NCBI RefSeq assembly: GCF_016642265.1
Contig: NZ_MRXX01000004.1
Span: forward strand, 1-37,361
From: Streptococcus lactarius
GTDB lineage: Bacteria > Bacillota > Bacilli > Lactobacillales > Streptococcaceae
DNA length: 37,361 bases
Direction: 5' to 3'
Part shown: positions 1 through 10,100 of the stretch, in pieces
Layout of the letters: each line of letters opens with the position of its first letter
Position numbering within the stretch: the stretch's first letter is position 1
The notes under the pieces: model-generated
What the model was told of the DNA's origin: nothing
Databases searched by the model: none
The model's input: the letters and a program-made list of their open reading frames with translations, nothing else
Position numbers and translations under genes: made by a program

Positions 1-163
<163 letters not shown>

Positions 164-311
164 AATTGTTTGTCTTAAACTCATTCTGTCACTGACAGAT
201 TTATTGTTTTTTTATTGTTCAGTACTATAACTTCCGTTATAGTGCCCTGCACATTGGTTCGTCTTGTTCAGTTTTCAAAGGTCTTTGTCGCTCTCTTGCG
301 ACAACTATATT
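164..311 (-). promoter_or_regulatory. rRNA operon leader with boxA-like antitermination region
   Basis: This is the transcribed leader between the rrn promoter and 16S. On the minus strand it carries the CTTTGAAAACTGAACAA segment typical of Firmicutes rrn leaders, then two small hairpins. One pairs ACTATAAC with GTTATAGT; the other pairs CTGTCA with TGACAG near the mature 5' end. These fit antitermination and 16S processing roles, which are inferred. Confidence 0.65.
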
Positions 312-340
312 AGTATATCACGCCATTTCTATTCTGTCAA
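312..340 (-). promoter_or_regulatory. rRNA operon promoter
   Basis: On the minus strand there is a consensus TTGACA (335-340), a 17-bp spacer, and TATACT (312-317) preceded by TG (extended -10). It lies about 150 bp upstream of the mature 16S start. It is the strongest-looking promoter at the left end. Confidence 0.88.
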
Positions 341-402
341 TACTTTTTTCTAAGTTTTTTTATTTTGTTGGGGGATTGAGTTATTTGGACGCAAGTTCAC
401 AT

Positions 403-882
403 TTAGATTGAATCTTTAAAATCCTTTAAATAGGTTTCCAATTTTTTCTTCATTTTGCTTTTTCCTAAACAACGTTTATTACTCATTAGTGCTTCATATT
501 GAAGTTTCTCTTCTGGTTTTAACTTTTCTTTAAATTTTTTTAATGTGTCTTTTAGAACGACTAGTTCATCTAGATACATTTGTCTAGATGAAATTCTATG
601 ACTGATTTCACCAATTTCAACATAAGGAAGCTTGTTTAATTTTCGTTTATCACTTTCTTGTTGTCTTAACTTATCTTTTACATGATTTCTGAATTTTGTT
701 TTGAAATATGTATAGAGCATTTCTTCGTTTGTTTCAATTTCTGGATTTTTTTGATAGAGTTCAAACAAGGTTAATTGCCCTTCTTGTTCCCAATCATCTT
801 TTTCCCACAATTGAATGTAATACTCTTTTTCACATTTTCGTACGATAAATTTAACTTTTTGATACATTTTATTGAATTCCAT
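403..882 (-). CDS. comX: Competence-specific sigma factor ComX (SigX)
   Basis: This is the alternative sigma factor that directs RNA polymerase to late competence (DNA uptake and recombination) genes. The 159-aa product has the ComX layout: an N-terminal YYxxLWExxDWxQEG stretch at residues 21-35, a KTKFRN basic segment near 61-66, and the GEISHRIS block at 91-98, all recalled from pneumococcal ComX. The length matches that family. The ATG has a GGAG ribosome binding site seven bases upstream. The gene sits between an rRNA operon and tRNA-Glu, the usual comX setting in the mitis group. Expression is probably driven by ComE through the repeats at 944-973. Its sequence is quite divergent from the pneumococcal protein. 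A second comX copy elsewhere is common in the group but cannot be seen here. Confidence 0.9.
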   Translation of the reverse strand: MEFNKMYQKVKFIVRKCEKEYYIQLWEKDDWEQEGQLTLFELYQKNPEIETNEEMLYTYFKTKFRNHVKDKLRQQESDKRKLNKLPYVEIGEISHRISSRQMYLDELVVLKDTLKKFKEKLKPEEKLQYEALMSNKRCLGKSKMKKKLETYLKDFKDSI

Positions 883-907
883 ATGTTCTCCTTTTCTTTT
901 AATTGTA

Positions 908-973
908 TTTTATAAAAGATAGGAGACTTTTTGGAGCTTTTTTCTATTCTGTACGTTTTTTAAACTATTTGGT
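908..973 (-). promoter_or_regulatory. Candidate ComE-type direct repeats and -10 of comX
   Basis: On the minus strand two 9-bp repeats, ACCAAATAG (965-973) and ACAGAATAG (944-952), are separated by exactly 12 bp. That is the geometry of streptococcal ComE boxes. About 29 bp further down is a TATAAA -10-like hexamer (909-914), and no -35 is evident. The base sequence is only loosely like the pneumococcal consensus, so assignment to ComE is inference. Confidence 0.45.
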
Positions 974-1002
974 CATTTTTTTCGAGGTATCTTACCAAAT
1001 AG

Positions 1003-1029
1003 AAAAAAACTGCCACTCCGTGACAGTTT
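1003..1029 (-). terminator. Rho-independent terminator of tRNA-Glu
   Basis: On the minus strand a stem of about 10 bp (AAACTGTCAC paired with GTGGCAGTTT, one G-U pair) with a GGA loop is followed by a T run. It sits just past the tRNA-Glu gene and separates it from comX. Confidence 0.8.
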
Positions 1030-1034
1030 CATTA

Positions 1035-1106
1035 TAGTCCGTACGGGATTCGAACCCGTGTTACCGCCGTGAAAAGGCGGTGTCTTAACCCCTTGACCAA
1101 CGGACC
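1035..1106 (-). tRNA. tRNA-Glu (TTC)
   Basis: This is a full 72-nt cloverleaf on the minus strand with anticodon TTC in a CCGCC/GGCGG stem, a GGTTCGAATCC T arm, and no encoded CCA. The sequence is identical to the second tRNA-Glu at 21525-21596. Confidence 0.95.
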
Positions 1107-1124
1107 ATTTTTACAACATATTCT

Positions 1125-1152
1125 ATTATACAGGATTATTCCATTATGTCAA
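1125..1152 (-). promoter_or_regulatory. Promoter of tRNA-Glu
   Basis: On the minus strand there is TTGACA (1147-1152), a 16-bp spacer, and TATAAT (1125-1130), both perfect hexamers. They lie about 18 bp upstream of the tRNA. Confidence 0.85.
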
Positions 1153-1161
1153 TACTTTAAA

Positions 1162-1194
1162 CAAAAAAGGTTGGAACTAAAAAGTATCCAACCT
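1162..1194 (-). terminator. Rho-independent terminator of the ftsH operon
   Basis: On the minus strand AGGTTGGA pairs with TCCAACCT across an 11-nt loop and is followed directly by six T. It lies 31 bp past the ftsH stop codon and just before the tRNA-Glu promoter. Confidence 0.85.
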
Positions 1195-1224
1195 CTACTA
1201 GAAACATACTAAGATTTTTTATAT

Positions 1225-3198
1225 TTAGTTATTTTCTTCTAATTTTGACTTGATTTCATCATATGATAGAGGTTTTGCTTCCTCTTCTAATTCATGCTCT
1301 GAATTTTCGGGCATTTTTCCTGTTTCATACAATGATTTAATTTGAACACTATCCAATGTTTCATATTTCAACAGAGCTTCTGCAATTAGTTTATGCGTTT
1401 CTCTATTTCCTTGGATAATTTCTGCCGCTTTATTACGCGCTTCATTCAAGAGACCACGGACTTCTTCATCAATTTCGTAGGCAGTACGTTCTGAAATCAT
1501 TTTTTGTGGGCTTTGAGCACCAAACATGGCATGATTTCCTTCATATTGAACAGGTCCAAGTTTTTCACTCATTCCATATTCTGTGACCATTGCTCGCGCC
1601 ATTTGAGTGGCTTGTTCAAAGTCATTTGAAGCACCTGTTGTTTGTGAATTGAAAATAATTTCTTCTGCAACACGTCCTCCCATGAGCCCTGCTAATTGTT
1701 CTTTCATATCTTCTTTAGAAAGTAACATTTGATCTTCTTTAGGAAGGGCAATCATGTAACCGCCTGCGCGACCACGTGGAACAATGGTAACTTTATGAAC
1801 CACACGAGCATTTGATAAGACAAGACCAACGATCGTATGACCAGCTTCATGATAAGCAACCATTTCACGTTCTTTTTGTGAAATAGTTCGATCTTTCTTA
1901 GATGGTCCTGCAATCACACGATCTTCTGCTTCATCGATATCAGCAGCATCAATCACTTTTTTATTGCGACGAGCTGCAACCAAGGCTGCTTCGTTCAAAA
2001 CATTTTCAAGATCAGCACCAACAAATCCTGGTGTTTGTTGAGCAACCAATTTTAAGTCCACATCTTGAGCCAGTGGTTTATTCTTAGCGTGAACTCGAAG
2101 AATCGCTTCACGACCTTTCACATCTGGACGTCCCACCAATACTTTACGGTCAAAACGGCCAGGACGAAGAAGGGCTGGATCTAGGACATCAGAACGGTTA
2201 GTCGCTGCGATCACGATGATTCCTTCATTACCTTCAAAACCATCCATCTCAATCAAGAGTTGGTTGAGGGTTTGTTCCCGCTCATCATTTCCGCCACCAA
2301 GACCGATACCACGTTGACGTCCAACAGCATCAATTTCATCGATGAAGATGATGGCTGGGGCTGCTTTTTTAGCATCTTCAAAAAGTGAACGAACACGACT
2401 AGCTCCGACACCAACAAACATTTCAACAAAGTCAGAACCAGAGATACTAAAGAATGGGACTCCAGCTTCTCCAGCTACTGCTTTTGCTAGAAGGGTTTTA
2501 CCAGTTCCCGGAGGACCTTCAAGAAGCACACCTGCTGGAATCCTTGCTCCCAATTTAGTAAAGCGTTTTGGATCTTTTAAGAATTCAACCACTTCAACCA
2601 GTTCTTGTTTTTCTTCTTCAGCTCCTGCTACATCTGAAAAACGAACCTTGATATCTTCTTTATTGGTTGCACGCGCTTTGTTACGACCAAAGTTCATGGC
2701 ACCGCGGGCGCCACCGCCTCCTCCTTGGTTCATCATGGAGAAGAAGAAGAACATGACAATCACAAATGGAACAATTGAAGTCAGAATGGTAATCCACATC
2801 CCACTTGAACTTTCATGTTTGATAGTGATTTCTGCTTTGTGATCAGCTGCTAATTTTTGCAATTCATTGACAGTGATATCAGATGGAAGAATGACACTGC
2901 TAAAGCGAGAAACTTTTTGAGCACGTGGAGTAAAGAATTGGATTCCGGTGTCTTCTTTTGATTCTTTTGCTTTATTGTAGGTTCCTGCAACTTCAATAAC
3001 ACTGCCATTTGGTTGGTAACTGATATTTTTTACATTATTATTTTTAATTTCCTTGACCAATTCTGTATAGTTGATCTGTTGACTTTGACCAGCTCCATTC
3101 CCTGCAAAAAAGTACTGGAATCCTGTCACAGCTGCTACAATAATCAACAAATACAGAAAAGGATTTCGGACAAAACCATTATTATTTCTGTTATTCAT
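1225..3198 (-). CDS. ftsH: ATP-dependent zinc metalloprotease FtsH
   Basis: This is a membrane-anchored AAA+ protease that extracts and degrades membrane and short-lived cytosolic proteins. The 657-aa product has an N-terminal transmembrane segment (about 13-32), an extracellular domain, a second membrane segment (about 136-156), and a Gly-rich linker. Next come Walker A GPPGTGKT (228-235), Walker B IIFIDEID (283-290), the SRH region with two Arg near 345-351, and the zinc-binding HEAGH motif (450-454). The C-terminal tail is acidic. It is the last gene of the leftward string, 10 bp after hpt, and is followed by a clear terminator. Length and order match streptococcal FtsH. Confidence 0.98.
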   Translation of the reverse strand: MNNRNNNGFVRNPFLYLLIIVAAVTGFQYFFAGNGAGQSQQINYTELVKEIKNNNVKNISYQPNGSVIEVAGTYNKAKESKEDTGIQFFTPRAQKVSRFSSVILPSDITVNELQKLAADHKAEITIKHESSSGMWITILTSIVPFVIVMFFFFSMMNQGGGGGARGAMNFGRNKARATNKEDIKVRFSDVAGAEEEKQELVEVVEFLKDPKRFTKLGARIPAGVLLEGPPGTGKTLLAKAVAGEAGVPFFSISGSDFVEMFVGVGASRVRSLFEDAKKAAPAIIFIDEIDAVGRQRGIGLGGGNDEREQTLNQLLIEMDGFEGNEGIIVIAATNRSDVLDPALLRPGRFDRKVLVGRPDVKGREAILRVHAKNKPLAQDVDLKLVAQQTPGFVGADLENVLNEAALVAARRNKKVIDAADIDEAEDRVIAGPSKKDRTISQKEREMVAYHEAGHTIVGLVLSNARVVHKVTIVPRGRAGGYMIALPKEDQMLLSKEDMKEQLAGLMGGRVAEEIIFNSQTTGASNDFEQATQMARAMVTEYGMSEKLGPVQYEGNHAMFGAQSPQKMISERTAYEIDEEVRGLLNEARNKAAEIIQGNRETHKLIAEALLKYETLDSVQIKSLYETGKMPENSEHELEEEAKPLSYDEIKSKLEENN

Positions 3199-3208
3199 TT
3201 AGTCTCCT

Positions 3209-3751
3209 CTATTTTGAGTACACTTTTTCTTTTAATACACCAACATATGGTAGATTACGATAATTTTCATTATAGTCTAAACCATAGCCAACAACAAACT
3301 CATTTGGAATCGTAAAACAAGTGTAATCCGCTTCAATTTCAACCAAACGTCCTTCTGGTTTATCTAGTAAGGTCGCAATCTTCACAGATGCTGCATTTCG
3401 TTCTTCAAAGAGTTCTTTGAGGCTCTTCAACGTTTTACCTGTATCAATAATATCTTCCACAAATAAAATATCTCTACCTGAAATATCTTGGTCGATATCC
3501 TTGATAATATTAATAACGCCCGAACTTTCTGTACCACCGTGGTAGCTTGAAACCAACATAAAATCTAACTCAATATGCGTATCTACATGGTTAATCAACT
3601 CCGCCATAAATGGAACAGAACCCTTTAAAATGCCAACAAAAATAGGATTTTTTCCTTGGTACTCTTTTGTTAAGGTTTCACCTAGTGTTTTTGCTGCTTT
3701 CACAATTTCATCATGTGAAACCAACACTTTCTTGATATCTTTTTCTAACAT
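3209..3751 (-). CDS. hpt: Hypoxanthine-guanine phosphoribosyltransferase
   Basis: This purine salvage enzyme joins hypoxanthine or guanine to PRPP to make IMP or GMP. The 180-aa product has the PRPP-binding signature [14 protein letters not shown] (95-108), with the two acidic residues followed by DTGKT. It also has the flexible-loop [11 protein letters not shown] region (68-78). The length is standard for bacterial Hpt. The gene lies four bases after tilS and directly before ftsH, the widely conserved tilS-hpt-ftsH order of Firmicutes. Confidence 0.97.
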   Translation of the reverse strand: MLEKDIKKVLVSHDEIVKAAKTLGETLTKEYQGKNPIFVGILKGSVPFMAELINHVDTHIELDFMLVSSYHGGTESSGVINIIKDIDQDISGRDILFVEDIIDTGKTLKSLKELFEERNAASVKIATLLDKPEGRLVEIEADYTCFTIPNEFVVGYGLDYNENYRNLPYVGVLKEKVYSK

Positions 3752-3755
3752 ATGT

Positions 3756-5030
3756 TTACCTATCTAATTTTTGAATATAAAGACTATCTTTCATTATATC
3801 ATTTTTTGAAGGCTTACTCAAATCACTCGTTACCAATCCTAGAACAGAAAGAATTTTATCCTTTTGTTCTATAATACAAGCTTCTTGACGAACTGAAATT
3901 GGAATCTTATGATTGATAAACCATCGTCTTAATTTTTGACGGTGACCATTGAGAAGCAACCAATCTCCTTCTTTTCTTTTTCGAATTAGGAGAGGAGTTT
4001 CTCGTGATACAGAAATAATTTCTACTTTTTTTCCTTCTAATGGTTGTCCAAAAGACAGTCTGTAGTTTGCAATTTCAAAGATATTTCCATATTCTAACAA
4101 AAAAGGAAGAGATTGGTCATCCGACTTTTGACTGATTTTTCGAATTTCAAAGAAATCATATTCTTGATGCACTTCATAATTTGCCTTTAGATAATGAATG
4201 GTATTTCTTTTCTTTCTCAATTGCGCTAATAATTCTTGAAACTGAGCTTTCCCAAGTTGTAAATCTGGAAATTGTGCTAGATACTCTTCTAATAAAAATG
4301 ATTGTACTGAAGAGGAGTAGGTTCTAAAAGAAGCTAAATCTTGAATAGTTAAGTCCCTAGTCAATTCTTTTAGTGCGTGATGCCACTGAGTTACTTCTTC
4401 TGCTAGAAAACGAAAACTTTCTTGTACTTTTGGATTTTCTATCTCTAATGCAGGAAGGTATTGATTGCGTACACGATTACGAAAATAGTCCTGCGAGTGA
4501 TTACTACGATCTTCAAAGTGAGGAATTTTCATCAATTCATTTTTTGTAAAAGCTAATAAAGGGCGAAGTAACTCACCCTTTCCAAATGGTTGGCGTACAG
4601 AAATGCCACTCAAGTGACGTAATCTTGCTCCTCGTATCAAGCGCATGAAGGTTGTTTCGGCTTGATCATTTGCCTGGTGACCTGTCACCAAGGCTGTACA
4701 ATTTTCCTTTTCCATGATTTCTTTAAAAAAATCATACCGAAAGGTGCGTGCTTTTGCCTCTGTAAAATCTCCTGAGTAATGAGCTACATAAAGTTTTGTA
4801 TTTTTATTTTTAGCGAATGCTTGTAGCTCTCTTTCTTCAATATTTGATTCAGATCTTTGTCCATGATTGACGTGAGCGAGTACCAGTTGGATTTTCAATC
4901 GTTCTTTATTCTTATATAAAAGTTCATATAGATTCATTGAATCTAATCCACCAGATAAGGCAACTAAAACACGGCGATGGTGCGTAAACAGATTGTTTTT
5001 TTCACAAAACTCTAAAAATTGCTCTTCCAT
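3756..5030 (-). CDS. tilS: tRNA(Ile)-lysidine synthetase TilS
   Basis: TilS adds lysine to the wobble cytidine of the CAU-anticodon tRNA-Ile, so that it reads AUA instead of AUG. The 424-aa product carries the N-type ATP pyrophosphatase P-loop SGGLDS (26-31), an HVNHGQR motif (53-59) and the [10 protein letters not shown] block (117-126), followed by a C-terminal substrate-binding domain. The ATG overlaps the stop of the upstream hydrolase gene by one base, and hpt follows within four bases, so translation is likely coupled. It is essential in related bacteria. Confidence 0.97.
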   Translation of the reverse strand: MEEQFLEFCEKNNLFTHHRRVLVALSGGLDSMNLYELLYKNKERLKIQLVLAHVNHGQRSESNIEERELQAFAKNKNTKLYVAHYSGDFTEAKARTFRYDFFKEIMEKENCTALVTGHQANDQAETTFMRLIRGARLRHLSGISVRQPFGKGELLRPLLAFTKNELMKIPHFEDRSNHSQDYFRNRVRNQYLPALEIENPKVQESFRFLAEEVTQWHHALKELTRDLTIQDLASFRTYSSSVQSFLLEEYLAQFPDLQLGKAQFQELLAQLRKKRNTIHYLKANYEVHQEYDFFEIRKISQKSDDQSLPFLLEYGNIFEIANYRLSFGQPLEGKKVEIISVSRETPLLIRKRKEGDWLLLNGHRQKLRRWFINHKIPISVRQEACIIEQKDKILSVLGLVTSDLSKPSKNDIMKDSLYIQKLDR

Positions 5031-6316
5031 TATTTCAGTACCTCATAGACGTCTTTTGAAATTTTGGAAATTGTTTCATAATCGGAATGATCCGTAAAAA
5101 TAGCGATCACATATGGAGAGTTCGTGTACACAATGGCAACATCATTTCTAAAATCATAGGCATCTCCAATCTTATGAGCAACCTTTACTGGAAGATCACG
5201 CGCAATGCGTTGGTGATCAAATTTTGTGGAGGACAGTGCTTCAATAATGGAACCATTTTGTTGATAGACAGCTTCCATCACATTTCCTGCCATTTCAGCA
5301 GAGGCATCTCTTTTCTCTACATCCCAATGTTTCTTAGCGATTTTATCCAGTGTTTTTTGAAAATCTTGATCTGATTGGTGAGTAACATAATAATTTAAAA
5401 TATTATGACCAACATTATCAGACTCTTTAGCAATTTTATCTTCTAATTCTTGAACACTATAATCCTTTCCATCTGGTGTTTTTGAAAGGCTCCCACTTCC
5501 TTCTGGCTCATAACTACCCTTGAAATGATTAACTTCTGGAATATATTTATAGGTTGTCGTTGGAGAAATTGCCTTTTTATTGAGCTGTTCTTGAACATAG
5601 TACAAGTAGGGTAATTTCGTTACACTAGCAGAATACATTTCTTTTTGTGGATTGATTCCAGCTGTATTTCCAGTAGCTAATTGTTTTACATAGATTCCAT
5701 AAGAAGGAGAATTGTATTTACTATTGAGCAATTCTTGAACCTTTTCCATCCGGTTATCTTTTTCAGTTACAAATGTTTTAGCAACCCAACCCTGACCTTC
5801 AATCTCCACAAACTCATCTCGTAAAGTCTTAGCTGTACGTAAGACTGTCACTTGTGTATAAGGAGAAAGAGGTGTATTTTTTTCTTTTGCACCATTTATT
5901 AAGGGGCGGTCGTACACTTTAAAACCAGGTTTTAGCCACATGTCCTGTTTTTTTTCTTGTGTTTCTTGTACAACATCAGAAAAAATGACAGAAGAATCTG
6001 CTAATATATACCCTTTCTCTGCTATTTTAAATACAGCTTTCCCTTCATCGTTTACAAAGAGTTGTTCGATTGTAAACGGTGAATTTGGAAAAATTTCTCC
6101 TTGTATTTTTTTCAACTGAGGATCAGAGAAAATAGAAATTTTGCGATAGACATTAGGGTTTGCTGGAATTGAAGAAAAATAAAGTTCTGATGGATGAGCC
6201 ATTGTCTGAGAAGACTCAGACTGCTCAACACTCGCTGCTTGAGACCCAATAAATAAAATTGGAACTAACAATAGGAGCAGAAATCGTTTAGACACCTGTA
6301 TTCCTTTCCTTTTCAT
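5030..6316 (-). CDS. Exported serine hydrolase, class A beta-lactamase fold
   Basis: This 428-aa product has an N-terminal membrane/signal segment (about 11-28), a middle region with SH3-like repeats (about 50-185), and a C-terminal beta-lactamase-fold domain. The active-site motifs are visible: SVTK (231-234) for SxxK, SDN (299-301), and KIG (382-384) in place of KTG. Orthologues sit at the same place between divIC and tilS in streptococci. The substrate is unknown; a cell-wall role is more likely than drug resistance. The start is ambiguous. The ATG at 6316 lies inside the upstream 42-aa gene, while a GTG at 6295, preceded by AAGGAAAGGA, would nearly abut it. The shorter start would still leave a signal segment. 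Confidence 0.85.
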   Translation of the reverse strand: MKRKGIQVSKRFLLLLLVPILFIGSQAASVEQSESSQTMAHPSELYFSSIPANPNVYRKISIFSDPQLKKIQGEIFPNSPFTIEQLFVNDEGKAVFKIAEKGYILADSSVIFSDVVQETQEKKQDMWLKPGFKVYDRPLINGAKEKNTPLSPYTQVTVLRTAKTLRDEFVEIEGQGWVAKTFVTEKDNRMEKVQELLNSKYNSPSYGIYVKQLATGNTAGINPQKEMYSASVTKLPYLYYVQEQLNKKAISPTTTYKYIPEVNHFKGSYEPEGSGSLSKTPDGKDYSVQELEDKIAKESDNVGHNILNYYVTHQSDQDFQKTLDKIAKKHWDVEKRDASAEMAGNVMEAVYQQNGSIIEALSSTKFDHQRIARDLPVKVAHKIGDAYDFRNDVAIVYTNSPYVIAIFTDHSDYETISKISKDVYEVLK

Positions 6317-6416
6317 CCTTTTGAAGTTTGATCATTTGGTTTTTCTTTTTTAATTCCTCTAATTTTTCATCCGAAAATTCAAGAAATTGTTTAACTGTTT
6401 GTAAAATATTTTCCAT
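6288..6416 (-). CDS. Small conserved-position protein (42 aa)
   Basis: This short frame begins with ATG at 6414-6416 and ends with TAA at 6288-6290. The product starts MENILQTVKQFLEF and is a charged, Lys/Glu-rich helix-forming peptide with no membrane segment. It fills the gap between divIC and the serine hydrolase, the same slot as a small gene I recall in pneumococcus. The start codon directly follows the divIC stop, and the stop overlaps the hydrolase start region. That compact packing supports it being real. The function is unknown. Confidence 0.65.
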   Translation of the reverse strand: MENILQTVKQFLEFSDEKLEELKKKNQMIKLQKDEKERNTGV

Positions 6417-6419
6417 CGG

Positions 6420-6788
6420 TTATTGGGGGAGTAAATCTGGGATGGTATAAACATATTCACCATCTTTTGAAAAAGAATACTTGGCGCGTGCATATTTTGT
6501 TGCGTAATCATCATCTTTTAATTTTTTAGCGATGTCTTGTTGGTATTCTTTTTGTTCACTTGTCTCTTTATACTCTTTTTCCAACTGTTTGTATTGTTCT
6601 TTTTTATCTTGTAGCGATTGATAGCTCTGAGCTAAATTATAAGTTGGAAGAATAAACAGTAACATGACCAATATCAAGACGAGTCCCATAAAACGATTGC
6701 GTTTTTTTCTTTCTTCTTCTAAAAAACGTTTTCGCTGACTTTCGTCTTTGATATACTTATTGTTCATTTGAACGATATTTTTAGACAT
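6420..6788 (-). CDS. divIC: Cell-division protein DivIC/FtsB family
   Basis: This is a bitopic septum protein that forms a complex with FtsL and DivIB/FtsQ to regulate septal wall synthesis. The 122-aa product has a basic cytoplasmic N terminus (1-33), one membrane segment (about 34-52), an extracellular coiled coil rich in Lys/Glu/Gln (55-90), and a C-terminal [20 protein letters not shown] block (92-111) typical of the family. It overlaps the S4 gene stop by eight bases, as in other streptococci, where it shares the ychF-mfd-ftsH string. Confidence 0.92.
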   Translation of the reverse strand: MSKNIVQMNNKYIKDESQRKRFLEEERKKRNRFMGLVLILVMLLFILPTYNLAQSYQSLQDKKEQYKQLEKEYKETSEQKEYQQDIAKKLKDDDYATKYARAKYSFSKDGEYVYTIPDLLPQ

Positions 6789-7047
6789 CTTCTTCTATCC
6801 TTGTTTCACTAATGATTTCGTACATTTTGGATGCATCTTCTTTTTTGGTACTATCCAACATTTCCAAGACTTTAACCGTCAATACTTTATTTCCAAAACG
6901 AACTTCAATTTGATCATTCACTTTCAAATCCGTTGAACTTTTGGCTAATACTCCATTGACTTTGATCCGCCCTTTATCTGCAACTTCCTTTGCAACAGGG
7001 CGACGCTTAATAATGCGAGAAACTTTTAAATATTTATCTAATCTCAT
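6781..7047 (-). CDS. rqcP: S4-domain ribosome quality-control protein RqcP-like
   Basis: This is a small RNA-binding protein of the YabO/RqcP (HslR-related) family. In B. subtilis RqcP helps RqcH add alanine tails to peptides stuck on split 50S subunits. The S4 domain is visible from the start: [19 protein letters not shown], then the KGRIKVNG turn. The frame is open from 7077, but the start chosen is the ATG at 7047. It is preceded by AGAGGTGA at good spacing and gives 88 aa, the family's usual size. The gene lies between mfd and divIC, as in Bacillus, where yabO is next to divIC. Confidence 0.88.
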   Translation of the reverse strand: MRLDKYLKVSRIIKRRPVAKEVADKGRIKVNGVLAKSSTDLKVNDQIEVRFGNKVLTVKVLEMLDSTKKEDASKMYEIISETRIEEDV

Positions 7048-7115
7048 ACTGTCACCTCTAACATAGTATTGTATCATTTTTTATACATAAAATGCGAAAA
7101 ATGAGCTAAGAACTG

Positions 7116-10100
7116 CTAGTTCTCTTCTTTTTCCTGTTTAATTTCCAATAAGGTTTGACCAAATTGCTTCAGAGCTTCTAAAATTTCAAAATCTTTCTTG
7201 TTTCGAATATCAAAGATTACTTCAATTAATCCCTTTTCTTCAGCAATCTGTGCCTTCAACTGTGTCATTGACAGAGCTTTGAAATAATCCTGTGTTAAAA
7301 ACAGTTGTTTGGCAATAGGTTCAAATTTCACTGTCAATTTTTGTTGTTTTCTCTCAACAAGACGGACAAAGACTTGATCCAAGTATACTTTCACTAAACC
7401 AATTTCAAGTAGATAGGCGACAACATCTGGGTATTCTCCAAAACGATCAATCAATTCATCTTGCAAGTATTCATAGTCACTCGCAGAATTCATTTCACGA
7501 ATTTGTTTGTAAATTTCAATTTTTTGACGTTGATCTGAAATATATTCATTAGGTAAATAAGCATCTATTTGAAGGTTCAACTCTGCATTACTCTTTTGCC
7601 TGCGATGCTCTTGGCCTTGTTTCTTAGCAATAGCTTCTTCTAACAATTGAGAATACATTTCAAAACCAACTGAATCGATGAAACCAGATTGAGAAGCCCC
7701 CAAAATATTTCCTGCTCCACGGATCGATAAATCTCGCATAGCAATTTTAAATCCAGACCCCAACTCAGTAAAACCTTTAATAGCTTCTAAACGTTTTTCA
7801 GACACTTCTGTAAGAGATTTGTCTGGACGATACATCAAATAAGCATAAGCGATTCGGTTGCTTCGTCCCACACGACCTCTTAGTTGATAAAGAGTTGAAA
7901 GTCCCATATGATCCGCATTTTCAATAAAGAGTGTATTAGCATTTGGAATATCCACACCTGTCTCAATAATGGTTGTCGTCACTAAGACATCGTATTCGCC
8001 ATTAATGAAATCCAACAAGGTATTTTCCAGGCGAACTTCACTCATTTGGCCATGAACAAAGCCAATCGAAGCCTCTGGAATCAACTCTTTTAACTCGGAT
8101 ACTTTTTGCTCAATCGTATCTACCTTGTTGTAAAGATAGTACACTTGACCTCCACGATCTATCTCCCGCAACACAGCATCTCGAATAATAGTTGGATTGG
8201 TCTCTAATACAAAAGTTTGCACAGGATACCGATTAGTTGGAGGTGTTTCAATGACAGACAAATCTCGAATTCCTAGCATAGACATATGGAGCGTCCGAGG
8301 AATAGGGGTAGCTGTCAAGGTAAGCACATCCACCTTTTTTTTCAATTCTTTCAAGGTTTCTTTGTGCTTTACTCCAAAACGTTGCTCTTCATCGATCACA
8401 ATCAAGCCCAAGTCTGAAAAGACGACATCTTTAGACAATAACCGGTGAGTTCCAATAATAATATCCACTCGTCCTTTTTTCAATTTTTCAAGCGTTTCCT
8501 TCTGCTCTGCTTTACTCTGGAAACGACTTAAAACAGCAACTTCTACCGCAAAAGCTTCAAAACGCTCCTTAAAATTGGCATAATGTTGTTGGGCAAGAAC
8601 AGTCGTAGGAACCAGCACTGCTACTTGTTTATGATCATTTACTGCCTTAAAGGCGGCTCGCATAGCAACCTCTGTTTTCCCAAAACCGACGTCTCCAACC
8701 AGCAGTCGGTCCATCGGACGATTCGATTCCATATCTTTTTTGATTTCTTCAATGGAGCGCAACTGACCATCTGTTTCAATATATGGAAAATCTTGTTCAA
8801 AAGCTTCTTGATTTTCATCATCTGAAGAATAAGCAAAACCTTCTAATTGACTACGCTCTGCATAGAGTTTTATCAAATCATCCGCAATATCCTCCACCTG
8901 GGTCTGAACCTTTTGCTTCGTTTTTTGGAAACGACCATCGTTTAATTTGTTAATTTTTGGCGTTTTTCCATCACTTGCAACGTATTTGGACAACATCTGA
9001 ATCTGATCGACAGGAATCGAGATGCGATCTCCATTTTGATATTGAATGGAGACATAATCACGATGGACACCCGAAATTTCAATCGTTTCAATTCCCAAAT
9101 ATTGACCAATACCATGAACTTGATGAACAACATAGTCGCCTTTTTCTAGTTCATTATAATTTTTCAAACGTTCGGCATTGGAAATGGTTTGTCTGCGAAT
9201 CTTTCGCTTAATTTTCTTCTGGTAGATCTCTGACTCTGTAATATAGACAATTTTTTCATCAACAAATTGGAAACCGTGAGCCAGTCCTCCAACAATTAAT
9301 TGACTAGCTTGAGGAATGATTGAATCACCATCAATATAATCTAGTCGAATTTCATACTCTTCTATATTTTTATGGAGTTGCTGAAGATTGTGATGAGAAG
9401 TTGCTTGGATAATGACAGTATAGTTTGATTTCTGATACCGTTCAATTTCCTCTTTTAGCAAATCAAATTGCCCAAAAAACTCCTGCATTGGGTATTGATT
9501 AAACTGATACAAATGATCAAACTTCAGATTTCCCAAGCCTTTTTGAAAGTTTGAAAAATAAGTTGCAGGTGTATATTTTCGTAATATGGTACTAGTATCT
9601 GCAAAATACACTTGACGAGAAGAGGCTCGATTTTTATGTAAATCTTCTGTCAAGAGATTAGCTACATCTAGGTCAAATCTTGCTATTTGATCTACTATTT
9701 TTTGATAATCATCTAAAAAGACTGGAGTATGTTTAGGAAGATAATCAAATAATGTATATTGTTTCTCATAAAAGAAACTAATAAATTTTCTAAGATCCGG
9801 ATGGACTTGCTTTTGAGAAATATCTCCTAGGATTTCTGCTAGATAAGACTTAAATGCTTCATTTGCTGTCTGCTCTTGCAATTGTTCAAGTTGCTTTTGA
9901 CCCCGGATAAAATCTTCCTCTTGCAATAATAGATCACTCACTGCTTTCAGTTGAACTTCTTCGACATTTTCAACAGAACGCTGGCTTTCTGGGTCAAAGA
10001 TTCGAATCCCATCAATCTCATCTCCAAAAAATTCAACCCGGTAGGGTTGGAGTTGTTCAATCTCAAAGATATCTAAAATATCTCCTCTTAGACTGAATTC

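Noticed and set aside
2342..2842. 166-codon plus-strand frame opposite ftsH
   Set aside because: It is the antisense shadow of the conserved AAA+ domain; composition is Ser/Pro/Ala-rich as expected for a mirrored frame.
8197..8448. Open frames on the plus strand opposite mfd
   Set aside because: They are antisense to a clear gene, have no homology I can recognise and lack good ribosome binding sites.
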